From the NCBI GenBank assembly GCA_039105265.1, contig JAPFFF010000094.1, forward strand, positions 1 to 64,000: a stretch of DNA of 64,000 bases, in the 5' to 3' direction. Below the pieces are notes generated by a model, which saw nothing but the letters and a program-made list of their open reading frames with translations, did no database searches and was not told the DNA's origin. This document shows, one piece after another, positions 35,291-45,800 of the stretch (its first letter is position 1; every line of letters starts with the position of its first letter). Both the position numbers and the translations under genes were made by a program. Source of the DNA: Tritrichomonas musculus (lineage: Eukaryota > Parabasalia > Tritrichomonadida > Tritrichomonadidae).

Positions 35291-37138
35291 TTACTGAGCT
35301 AATATATAAGGACAGTTTCTGATATCATAACCTGTTGATTTACAATGAGAACAATGACGCTTTCTTTTTGTGCTCTGCCTGCCGCATAATACATTGTGTG
35401 ATGGATGACAAAAAGCAGCACCTGATTGAGCGATAGTCGGAGGCATTCCGGCGTTTCTTCTGACCTTAAGGTTCTCCAAGTCAGTTAAGGCTGAGTCAAA
35501 AATACGATCAACTTCTGAATTGCGACCATACAAATTAGAATAAGGTTCTATCCGAGCGAGTAAATTTGTTCTGTTTTTAACATGAGGTATTGCTGATTCT
35601 GAGATTTGTATAACGTTAGGTATAGGCTGAAAAATATTGAAATTTCGTAAAAATCTTTTATGTATCTGATTGAGATTAATAGTATATCCATTTTGAATCG
35701 TGTGTCTGCATGGAATTGTATAAGGACTATTATTTGAACGTAAATGGCACCAAACACATATATCAATTGGAATATGTAATACAAATGCGTTAAATTCTTC
35801 TTCCAAAAAACCGAGTAACAGTCTCCCACAAATATTGATTTGAGAAGGTTCTATCAACGGAAATTTTAAATATTGTTCGGAAGTTTTCTTATAAGTAGTA
35901 TAAGATTGAGTCTTAAAAACTCCACAAAGATTGTTTAAATTATTAATAACGGTCATCAAATTTCCCCTTTCATGACCGTAATTACCCTTTAAAAGACCAA
36001 ATAGTCCCTCAATTCTAGATGAATAAAAACTATAAAATACTCCTTGTTGAAGAAGACACGAAGGAAGCCAGTTAGTATAATGTTCAATTAAATTATCTAA
36101 GCATTTAATGCCACATTCATTTTTCATTTGAGATCTTCTGTGTATTAAATAATGTAAATAAGTATCAGATTGAGAAGGATTTGTTACTGCATTATCAAAA
36201 CCAATGATGATTGGATCATCACGGCTGAAATACAGTAATAAATCATTCCTAATATGAAACAAACAAAATACTATTACCGATCTTGGAAATTTCTTTGAAA
36301 GCGAATTGAATTGAGCTTGTAATCTGTCTACAATGATAATTCTAAATTGATGTCCCCCAAGTTCCAAATAATCTCCGAAAAAAGCTGAGAAAGAATCTTC
36401 TGTTTTATTTGGTAGTAATGAGTAAGCCAGTAACTGAGAATGACCTTCTGCATCAATAACAACTATTGCTTCTACAGGAAGCCCATATAAATTAGTCATA
36501 ACTGTATCATCAATTATTGCGACATCTTCTGAATAATTCGAGTTTAATATTTCTGAATCGATAACTGTTATACTGTTTAAAATTCCATCATCATCTTTGT
36601 TTACTTTAATAAGTTTTTCGCGTCCACTCTGTAGTTTTTCTATTAATGAATCCAAATCTTCGCTTCTGCTTTCTTCTATCGTTGGTCTTCTGATATTGTA
36701 AAACAAATTGCTTCCACATTGAATATCCAAGTTTGATCTGATTCGTCCGGGCGGTACACCAAGTTGAGTTTGAAATCTTATTTGATCACATTGAGATTCT
36801 GAACAGCAATTGCGATGAGCCTGCACAAAATGATTGTCGAGTAGGTGATTATTGTGAACCAAAACACTATCCTGCAAATTGAAAGTATAGTAATGTACAT
36901 CATTGAAATTTGTAAAAATATTGAAAATTAATTTCGCATTGCATCCATCTTGAGCAAAAGTGCACGAATAAATAACTGTACGGCGATTTTGGCTAGTCAA
37001 AAATGCTGAGAAAGGGCAATAACAATTTCGAGATATGTCATGAACAAAATGAGTTAAAGACTCATACAACACACCATCAATATCGCAAGGAAAACAAGTA
37101 TTATTAATCTTTGAACATGATAGCAAGATCTGATTCAT
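35291..37138 (-). CDS. MULE-type transposase, 615 aa
   Basis: Cuts and joins the ends of the surrounding element. N-terminal zinc finger of the FLYWCH/WRKY-GCM1 kind: C59, C66, H95, H98. Catalytic core: first Asp at ~211 in IIDDTVMTNLYGLPVEAIVV, second Asp at 271 in IIIVDRLQAQF, the MULE CxxH motif C292-H295 (FCLFHIRND), and the Glu at 377 in SSRIEGLFGLLKG. All three acidic residues of the DDE triad therefore appear present. A C-terminal zinc knuckle at 596-609 (CSHCKSTGYDIRNC) has Tyr604 where CCHC knuckles have His. The frame is uninterrupted and the length is in the usual MULE range. AT-rich codon use. The gene starts ~100 bp inside the right inverted repeat. Confidence 0.92.
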   Translation of the reverse strand: MNQILLSCSKINNTCFPCDIDGVLYESLTHFVHDISRNCYCPFSAFLTSQNRRTVIYSCTFAQDGCNAKLIFNIFTNFNDVHYYTFNLQDSVLVHNNHLLDNHFVQAHRNCCSESQCDQIRFQTQLGVPPGRIRSNLDIQCGSNLFYNIRRPTIEESRSEDLDSLIEKLQSGREKLIKVNKDDDGILNSITVIDSEILNSNYSEDVAIIDDTVMTNLYGLPVEAIVVIDAEGHSQLLAYSLLPNKTEDSFSAFFGDYLELGGHQFRIIIVDRLQAQFNSLSKKFPRSVIVFCLFHIRNDLLLYFSRDDPIIIGFDNAVTNPSQSDTYLHYLIHRRSQMKNECGIKCLDNLIEHYTNWLPSCLLQQGVFYSFYSSRIEGLFGLLKGNYGHERGNLMTVINNLNNLCGVFKTQSYTTYKKTSEQYLKFPLIEPSQINICGRLLLGFLEEEFNAFVLHIPIDICVWCHLRSNNSPYTIPCRHTIQNGYTINLNQIHKRFLRNFNIFQPIPNVIQISESAIPHVKNRTNLLARIEPYSNLYGRNSEVDRIFDSALTDLENLKVRRNAGMPPTIAQSGAAFCHPSHNVLCGRQSTKRKRHCSHCKSTGYDIRNCPYILAQ

Positions 37139-37240
37139 AATAAAGGTTTGTAAATAATTCGCGCCAATGAAATTTTCATAAACGGTTTTCCACTTTTTGA
37201 ATACTTAATTTTTGAATACTTTATTTTATTGAATTTATAT

Positions 37241-37310
37241 TTTGTACTTAACAAATCCACTTTTTGAGAGTATAAACCATTTAAAAAGTCGACTGACGGA
37301 AAAAACGATT
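37241..37310 (-). repeat. Right 70 bp terminal inverted repeat of the Mutator-like element
   Basis: Exact reverse complement of 34,746-34,815. It lies ~100 bp upstream of the transposase start codon, so it probably also contributes to its promoter. Confidence 0.95.
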
Positions 37311-37323
37311 ATCTATTTTTTTG

Positions 37324-38896
37324 AAATAACTTTTTTTATTGATTACAAAAAGTATTTGCCATTTAAATATCTTTTTTAAAATAATTTTTTTTTGTGCAAA
37401 TATAACTTTAAAAAATTAAAGAAATTGCTTATATTTTGATTACAAATTATTTGCAATTATTTATAAATGCTTTTATTCATAAATTAGGTGTAATTATGAG
37501 TAAAAATTGATATAACTTTAGTGTTGCTGTGAGGTTTGCAGGATATATGCTCTACAAAAATGTAAAATAGAAATAAAATATTTCAAAAGAAAAAAATTAT
37601 TGTTCTTAAAAGATTGCTATGATTGGTTGTCGTGCTCATATATTATTGTACTTTCTTAGAAACAAAGAAGTTGTTCTTTTTTATTTTCAAAGTTTTAGAG
37701 ATAATTTTCATTCTTCTCAATTTATTAAAATATTGATAACCTTGAATATTTTTAATATTGGTTTTTGTAAATAGTATATTGTAATTTACGCAAAAAAAAT
37801 TTGTTTTAAAATTATTTTTTTTATAACAAAAACCATTGCAAATATGCAACAACAAGTTTTTTCAAAATTATATTTATTTTTGAAATAAATCAATTTATTC
37901 AAAATTTTATCGATTTTTTGTTTTCACTTCAAAATAATCGTAAAAAATGGTTATTTTAAAAAACAAATATTTTTTTAAATAGAGATTTCTTTTGCGTTTT
38001 TTCAGGATTTTTTAAAATTAAATTGTTTTTAATATATAAATCATGGAATTTTAAAAAAGCTAAGACTTTTTCATTAGTCTCTAATGATAAATTTATTAAG
38101 ATACGAATATTATTTTTTTTTATTATTATTAGTCTATAATTAAGTTGCCCTCTTTTTCAAACTTAGTGTTAAGCTATTTTTTCTTTTGAATTTCAATAAC
38201 CATTAAAAAACAATAAGACATCAGATAACAATTTTAATTTGATTTGTGTATAATTGACATGCATGTCATTCATAATTATATAATCCTATCATATACATCT
38301 TATATCATTTCAGAATTAAGAAATGATAGGATTATATAAAACAATTTTTATGATTCATTTAAATACTATATGATATGATATTGGTTATGACAAAATGTTT
38401 AGTATTTAAATTAATCATACAGTAGATTTCTGAAAGATGAAATAATAATAATTTGAATTAAACTTTTTATCTGTTTATTATATGATCGTCATAGGTAATA
38501 TATATCATATCAATTTCACCTATTATGATTGTTGTTAACAAAATTAAAAAGTTCGAAAAATACATAATCATTGATTTTCAAATAGAATTTGCTCTACATT
38601 GTTTTATTTAAAAAAATATGGGTGATTATAAAAAGAATAATGGCAATTCAAAAATTCTTAACTCATATAAAAAATATTTTATTCAAAATAAGAATTTGAA
38701 TTATTTTTTATGATTAAATAAAAGAATTTTGCAGTATATATTAGGGATTAAATTATTATTCTCTTAAAAATAATTTTAAAAACATATTGAAATAATAATA
38801 ATACATTTTATTATTACAATTATTTAATATCTGAAGAGAAATATGAAATAATTAAAAAACGGATCACATTAAAGACCATTATAAGAATTTATAAAA
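37324..38896. other. AT-rich intergenic region upstream of the YaaH-family gene
   Basis: No gene seen; frames such as 37,643-37,855 (minus) are Lys/Asn/Phe-rich noise. It contains one 17 bp inverted repeat (38,276-38,339, separate entry). A TCACA at 38,864-38,868, about 30 bp before the downstream ATG, fits the trichomonad initiator pattern TCAYW and is a candidate start site. Confidence 0.5.
38276..38339. repeat. 17 bp perfect inverted repeat
   Basis: TTATATAATCCTATCAT at 38,276-38,292 is repeated in inverted form at 38,323-38,339 with a 30 bp spacer. It lies ~560 bp upstream of the YaaH-family gene. It could form a cruciform or be the ends of a tiny element. Confidence 0.65.
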
Positions 38897-39565
38897 ATGT
38901 CTAAAAAGGTTGGAAAAGACGGAAACCCACATAACTTAGATCACGAAGATTCAGATGCTTCACTTCCAGATGCTGGTGAAGTCAAAGAAAAAGTTATTAG
39001 AGTTAAAGCTATTCCTGATAAATATGGTAACACTTCACCACTTGGTCTTCTTGGTTTTGGAATGACAACACTTATGCTTAGTTTCGCTAATGTTGGTCTT
39101 TATGATGCCAATTGCATGGTTCTTGGTATGGGAATATTTTATGGTGGAATTGCACAATTTACAGCTGGAATTTTCGAAATTAAAAAAGGTCATACATTTG
39201 CTGGAAGTGCATTTGTTTCTTATGGATCATTTTGGCTCGCATTTGTTACAGTTTTAGTTGGACCTCATTTATTTGCTTTCACACCCGCAGACAAAAATGC
39301 ACTTGGTGTATTTCTTTTGTTTTGGGCAATTTTCACAGGATTTATGTTTATTGGAACACTTAAACATGGTCATATTACTCTTAAGTTAATTTTCTTCACC
39401 CTTGCTATCACATTCTTGATATTATCAATCGGTGAATTTGCAGAATCACATATTGTTACTAAAGTTGGAGGTGGTGTTGGTCTCCTTTGTGGTGGAATTG
39501 CTGTTTATACTGGTTGCGCAGAAATTATTGATGGTGAACAAGGTTATACATTTATGCCAATCTAA
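38897..39565 (+). CDS. GPR1/FUN34/YaaH-family membrane transporter, 222 aa
   Basis: Family of acetate/succinate channels or transporters and ammonium-export-related proteins in the plasma or internal membranes. The family signature is clear at residues ~45-55 (NTSPLGLLGFG, a variant of NPAPLGL). Then follow the hydrophobic helix MTTLMLSFANVGL, GGIAQFTAGIFEIKKGHTFA and FVSYGSFWLAF. Six membrane segments are visible between ~50 and ~215. Residues 1-40 are a charged cytosolic tail. Length is normal for the family. AT-rich codon use throughout. It converges on the dynein gene with a 247 bp gap. The family is common in bacteria and fungi; an acquisition by transfer is possible but not shown here. 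Acetate handling would suit a fermentative anaerobe (inference). Confidence 0.92.
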   Translation: MSKKVGKDGNPHNLDHEDSDASLPDAGEVKEKVIRVKAIPDKYGNTSPLGLLGFGMTTLMLSFANVGLYDANCMVLGMGIFYGGIAQFTAGIFEIKKGHTFAGSAFVSYGSFWLAFVTVLVGPHLFAFTPADKNALGVFLLFWAIFTGFMFIGTLKHGHITLKLIFFTLAITFLILSIGEFAESHIVTKVGGGVGLLCGGIAVYTGCAEIIDGEQGYTFMPI

Positions 39566-39812
39566 TTATAGATAAAGTTTAGATTATGAGCCAACTTTTA
39601 TTTGTTTTATATAAAAATAATTGTTTTTTTTTTTTTTTTTTGATAAATATTTAATGAAAACAAAACAAAAAACAAACAAACAAACAAAAAAAAAACATTA
39701 AAAATAAGTTTTACCAATAATATTTATTTGGCTAATATCTTAATTTTTTTTAAAAAAAAAAATATCACAAATAGAAATATAATATAAAATTTATTGTTTA
39801 TAAAAACATTTC

Positions 39813-42800
39813 TTAGTGACTTAAAATGAGAGCTGCTGAAGCTAGGATGACCTGGCTCTTCCTCTTTGAGTCCACTGGCACTTCTGCCTTTGCGACGAGT
39901 TTCTCTCTGTTCAGCGACTCGAAGATTGGTATTTCAATTGCGTCGTCTGCGACTCTCGCCTTCTTCTGGCAGACGCAGAGGTAGGCCTTGTCGACCTTCA
40001 CCACGTCGCTGTTCGCTGTCTCGGATGTCGTCACGACGCCGCCCCTGACGGCTGCGGCCTGCACCGTGAAGTCGCAGATGTTGAGCGACATGAGCGAGCC
40101 GTCCGCCGGCCTGTCGAACGTGACTGCGAGCTTGATTGCGTTCATCTCGGTCTTGTTCATCCTGACTGCCGCCTGCATCAGCGCCGACACAAACGCGCCG
40201 GGCTTCATTGTTGCGTAGAGAGGAAGGGGCTGCGACGTGAGCACCGAGTTGTCCCTCACGCGGACAGAGAGGGCGTCGAGCGCCGCTGTCCTCTCGAAGC
40301 ACTGCTCGAGCCACTGCTCGACGTTGTCGTCGATGTCGATCCAGTCGCATCCCCACTCGTTCGGCACGAGGCCCTTCTTCAGCGACGCAGAGGCAGCCCT
40401 GAGGTGGGCCGGGAGCATCGCAGCGTCAGACGCAGAGCTGAGGCTCTCAACGTCGGACGTGACGACCTTGAGGAGCGCGTGCGCCGCGCTGCGCTGCACG
40501 GATATGAAGTCTATTGCCGGGTGGTTCTGCAGGTTGATCTGCACGTCGTCGACGACGTCCTTGAACTGCGACATGAGACTCTTGACGAGCTGGAAGATCT
40601 GCGAGTTCACCTGCGAGCCGGACTCGCTCTCTGACTGCGACGCCGACGTGAGCAGCGACAGGTAGTGGATCGTCGCTTGCGTCGTTGAGCGTGCAACTGT
40701 CGCGTCTGCACTCGAGCAGAGCCCGAGGAGCGTCGGCCCGTTGTCAGCGGACTCGTCCTTGCCGCGCTGGTTGAGGAGCTTTGAGACGCTCTTGAGGCTG
40801 AGGTCGCCAGGGAGGTCGAAGAGCTGGAACTTCTCGCACGGGAAGTTGCTGTTCACGAACAGGTTCAGAATGCGCCTGTCGAACTCGGAGTCCATCCGCG
40901 AGCCGTAAACGGTCGTCTGGAGGAGGCCCCTGACAACGTCTGTCGCATCGTTCCTCGACTCGATGATCTGCGTTGCTGCGTTGAGGTCGGCCTGCGTGAA
41001 CTCGAAGAACTGCGACCAGCCGACCGGGATGAAGGCGCGGCGCTCCTGCAGCACGCCGTGCAGGTACGAGAGAGAGATGAGGCTGCGCTTGACGGCAGAC
41101 GAGAGCTTGCCGAACCAGTCCTCGCTCCACATCGTCAGCGTGCGGCTCATCTGGTTGATCAGGCCCGGCGGCGCCTCGTACGCAATCTTCGTGGAGTTCT
41201 GCAGAAGAACGGTCGGGAAGCTCGGCGTCGCTTCGGTTGTCAGGATGAGCTTGAAGTTGTCGCTCATCTGGAGAGACGGGACGAGCTTCTCGAGCTGCTG
41301 GAGGAATGAGATGTCGAGGTGGACGTTCTTGATGATTGCCCACTGGCCGTTTCGCGATGCCTGGCGGACAAGCGAGAGCGCGTCCTTTGAGTCGCACTCA
41401 CCGAGCGCAAGCTCGACGAGGTTCTCGCCGACGTTCGGAATCTCCATTGCGATCTCCTTCAGTTCAATTGAAGGATCGGAGCCTGGAGTGACAATGAAGA
41501 CGAAGATTGACTCTGCGACATTGCTGCTGTTCGACGACGATGACGCGCCTTCCTCGCTTGAGCCCTCCTCTTGCTTCTTCTTGCCGCCTTTGCCGGCGCC
41601 ATCCTTGACGAGGAGCTGCCTGAGAGAGAGCACTTTCGGGTCAGAGAACGCGCCGAGCACAATCCTCTCCATCGATGACATGAGCCTGTCAGGGCGGAGA
41701 GCCTGAATGACGAGGCAGCGCTCGAGCGCCGTGATTCCAAGCTGCTGAGGATTCTTTCCGTCAATCTGCGGCCACGAAGAAGGGTTGTCCGGCGTCGTGC
41801 AGTCGAGCCACTTCTGCCAGCCCGACGCGTTCTCATCGAACTTGAGCGACTCGACAACTTTTGGCACGTTTGCAGCGAGAGACATGAAGGCCGGCTGCGA
41901 TTCTTGCGGTATGAAGGATGGCACGCTGTCCACCTTTGCAGGCCTCTGGTGGAGGAACTGCTGCCACTCGTTGTCTGGGAACATTCGCGGGTAGATCGTG
42001 CGGACAAGGTTCATTCCGAAGACGAGGCGGTGCTCTCTAAACAACGATCTTGAGAAGTGAGAGTATGCGAGCGAGTTGAAGGTCTTGATGAGCGCTTTCA
42101 CTCTTCCGTCGCCAGTTGACTTGCACTCCTTGAATGCAGATGTGTAGAGCTTTGTGAACTCGTTCAGCGAGAAGCGGTACATCGTGTGCACGAGATAGAG
42201 AGTATCAACGTTGAAGTAGATTGCTGACGCGATGTTTGCAAGCGGCTGGAACTGGACTCGCTTCTCCTGGATCTGCTCCTGAAACTTCTCTACTGCTGCA
42301 AGCCTCTGCTCGACCTCTGACGCTCGTTTCTTCTTCTCATCGAGAGAATTAATAAGTTCTTTGTTGCTTAGAATCGTGTTCGGATCCGCGGCAGCCAAAA
42401 TGTCCAAAAGCGAGGACTCGAGCTTTCCGAGCTCGATCTTCAGCTGCTCGCTCTCGTTGAGCTGCTCTTGGTGCTGCTGCTCGATCTCTGGCGCCTCAGT
42501 GCTCAGCGCAAGCGTAAGAAGCTGCATCCTGAGGGCCGTCCTCGTCACAGTGAAGTTGATTGTCGTCACGAGGCTCTGCTCCCTCGGCGAGAGCTGTATG
42601 CTGGAGTTACGCGTGACAATGATCAGCCTGAATTCGGGGTGCACATCGATGAACTTGTCGCCCACACTGACAGTCAGGTGCCCGTTCGAGAGGACAAACT
42701 CCTTCGCGAGGTAAGGAATCAGGCAGAGCGGAACTCCGTCAGCTTCCTTGACAATCAACTTCTTTCCAAACCTGATTGCAAGCGACGCCTGGTGCTGGAA

Positions 42801-45800
42801 TCGCGGATGCGACCAGCTGAGAACTTCCGCTGCTGGACCGAGCGAGTGCTCGAGCCACTCGACGATGTGCTCCGCTGGGTCAATGATGAACAAGGTTCGG
42901 TTCTCGCATGACTTGATGATCTGGACATTCTCGAGTGAGAGCTCATCGCTTGGGAAGCCGTTGAACTTCAGCTCGAGGATTTCAGACTGCGTGTTTATGA
43001 AGTCCTTGAAGACAAATGTTTCATCCTTGAGCTCTAGTGCCTTTGCGAGCTGCTTCATCCTGCTTGCCCTGTCTGTTTCATTCATTGAGCCGCAAATTGT
43101 CATGAAGGCAGCAGACATCAAAAGCTTCTGCGTGGCCTTGCCCTGCTCCTTCTCTATTTCGCTGTGCTGCTCGGACCACCTCTTCTGCTCGTCACTGAGC
43201 TTGTTGAGAAGGTTCGATGCTGCCTTCTGCTTCTCTTCGATTTCGTTCAAGGACAAACGGAGCCTCTCTGCCTCAGACGTGAACTCCTTGTACTGGTTCT
43301 GGAGGTTAACAACGGTTGTGTCGAGTTCTGTCTTCTTTGTTTCGAGCTGCTTGAGCTGAACACGGGAAGAGTCGAGCTCTGCGTCCAGTTTGTCAAGCTC
43401 GTTTTGAAGTGGCTGCACGTCGCGCAAAACGAGGCAGTACTTGGCCATCGCCTTGACCCACTCCGCAAGCGGCGCTGCTGCAGCTGATGAACGACGAACT
43501 GTCTCGTAATCAAATGAGTTCTTCTTCTTTTCGATTGCCTTGTTGACTTCTGTGATTGACTGCGGTGAGACAGCCTTGGGATCGAATCGCAGAATGTCCT
43601 CCTTGATGTGCGAGTTTGAGAAGAATTTCCTGATGTTCTGCCAGGAGGTGTCGCGCTCGCCCATCAGCAAGAGAACGGCTTCAAGCACGTCTCTCACTTG
43701 CTGCGGCGGCATTGTGAAGCTTTTGACTTCTGAGATATCGCGTGAATCAAGCTTGGCAACATTCTCTGAGGCGGCCTTCAGAATTGGCAAAATGCCGGAC
43801 AGCTGGTCGTCGATCTTCTCCTTCTGCTTCTTCAGGTTTCCTTCCTTGGAGGAGAGCTCTGACGAGATCTTGTCCATCTGCTCTGACTGGATGTTCAACT
43901 GCGTCATTGTCTTCGAGATCTCGTCCATTGCTTCCTTTGCGCGCTGCTCCTTCTCTCGCACTTGCACTTGCTGCACTTCTGCCTCCTTGGAAAGCTGGGC
44001 AACCCTGTCTGACACCGCCTTCAGCCTCAGCAAACCGTCGTGCAAGAACTTCTTACGCGTTGCAAGTGACTCGCTCTTCTTCTTTGAAAGCTCGATGTAG
44101 TTCTTTATCAGAGCCTGGAAGTCAGAGGACTGCATCTTGAGCGTCTTGTGGACCTTCGCAAACGGAAGCTTGGCAATGCTCTCGTCCGAAACTTCGAACT
44201 TCGAGAGAATGAGAGGCGTCATTTCATTCAGGACCTTCTCCTCGTAGTCGTTGACCTTGAGAATTGTGCACTGCGCCTCAAGAAGCGGTTGCGCCTTCAG
44301 CATCTTCGCGCACGTTGGCGACCTTGGATCGATGATGACGACAACGCGGATGTTGTCACGGACAATTCTCTTGAATTCCTCATACGAAATGTCGCCAAGC
44401 TGGGAGAGAATCGCCTTCTGCTCTTCAGGTGTGTACAGGTTGGGCGGAATCTTGTTTGTGAGCAAGGAGTTGATGTACTCGAAGAAGGAGTCGTTGATGA
44501 TCTGGTACTCTTCGATGCAGAAGACAGAAAGCTTCTTCTCGTTTGCAGCATACGAGATGCACTCCTTGAGGTCGTTTGCAAAGTGACGAAGCGAGTAGCC
44601 GTCAAATGTTGAAGGCGAGAAAAGCTTCCCTTTCATTGTCTGGATTGTTAGCTTGAGAACTTCTTTGCCGCCGCAGCCGGTGATTGCAATGAGCAGCAAG
44701 TGGTTGCACGGGAGCGCAATCGCCCTGTTGATTTGGGTGGACAATTTCATGGTCGAGTTCTGAATGAAAATGTCAAGCGGCCCGCACTCTCTCTCATAGT
44801 TTGTGAGGCCTGTGTTCAGCGCCTTCTTGATTGAGCTGATGTCGCTTCTCCTCAGAAGGTTGTCGCTTCCGTCGAATGTTGTGTAGACGCCAAGCTTTCC
44901 AGAAATGTTCTTTGTCATTGCTGTCGTGAACTCCTTCTGCTTGTTGCTTGGGAGCCTGTCTGCAAAGACCCTGCAGCCCTCGTAGAGCATGCTGAATGTT
45001 GGCTGGTCTTCAGAGTAACGCAAAATGCCGAGGATCCACTTTGTGAGGTCCTTTGGCGTGAATCCGTTCGATGTCAGATATTGGTCGTACACGATGATCA
45101 TCGACTTGGCGAGCTCATAGCAAACCTGGCTCGAGTTCCAGTCCCACTGCTGCTCGCGGTGCAGGACGTTGGTGACGTACTCGCCGTAGATAAATCGCAG
45201 GCTTTCGCTGCTGACGTAGTCAACAACAACGATGCGAAACTGTGACAAAAATCGCTCTGAGAGAGGCTGCAGCGAATCAGATGGATCGATGGATGCGACA
45301 AGGTTGATGTTGGTCAGCTCGACCCAGTCAAGAGTCTCGTTCATGTAGCCATTCAGCTGGCACAGCTGCCTGATAAACGAGTGGAGCTCGACTGTGTCAA
45401 ACTTGTCAGCTGATGGATTCTGGACGCCCTTGAAGAACAGTGTGAGAGGCCTTCCTGACCGCGGCTTCATCTTGAGTCCGTTTGCAGCTGGCGCCGTCGT
45501 GCAGAGCTCGTTGAGACGCGTCATAACCGACTTTGCGGTTGTGAGCGCATTGCAGTAGATGTATTCAACATCGCCTTCGTAGAGCTTCTTGACAAGGATT
45601 GCCTTTCCGCACCCCTTCGGCCCCGCAATCAGGAGTGGCTCCTTCATCCTCACAAACGGCTCGGCGGACGAGACGTACTTGAGTGACTCTGGCGTGGAGA
45701 CGAATGGAGGATCGTTTGCATTCCACTCGCCTTCGGCAATTGTCTTCATTTCGAATGGCTGGATCTTTCCGTCCTTCCACTCGCACTGCAGGATGTTCTT

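Larger units (their letters stand above)
34742..37314 (-). mobile_element. Mutator-like DNA transposon, looks whole
   Basis: A 2.57 kb element with perfect 70 bp inverted repeats (34,746-34,815 and 37,241-37,310) and a single transposase gene on the minus strand. Outside the perfect repeat, 4 bp at each end differ (GGGC versus AGAT). The 9 bp ATTTTTTTG occurs at 34,733-34,741 and again at 37,315-37,323, the length expected for a Mutator-type target duplication, although the sequence is low-complexity. Subterminal CAAAAAGT motifs are clustered at the left end. Identical TIRs, an open transposase frame and a candidate duplication indicate a recent, possibly active insertion. Confidence 0.85.
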
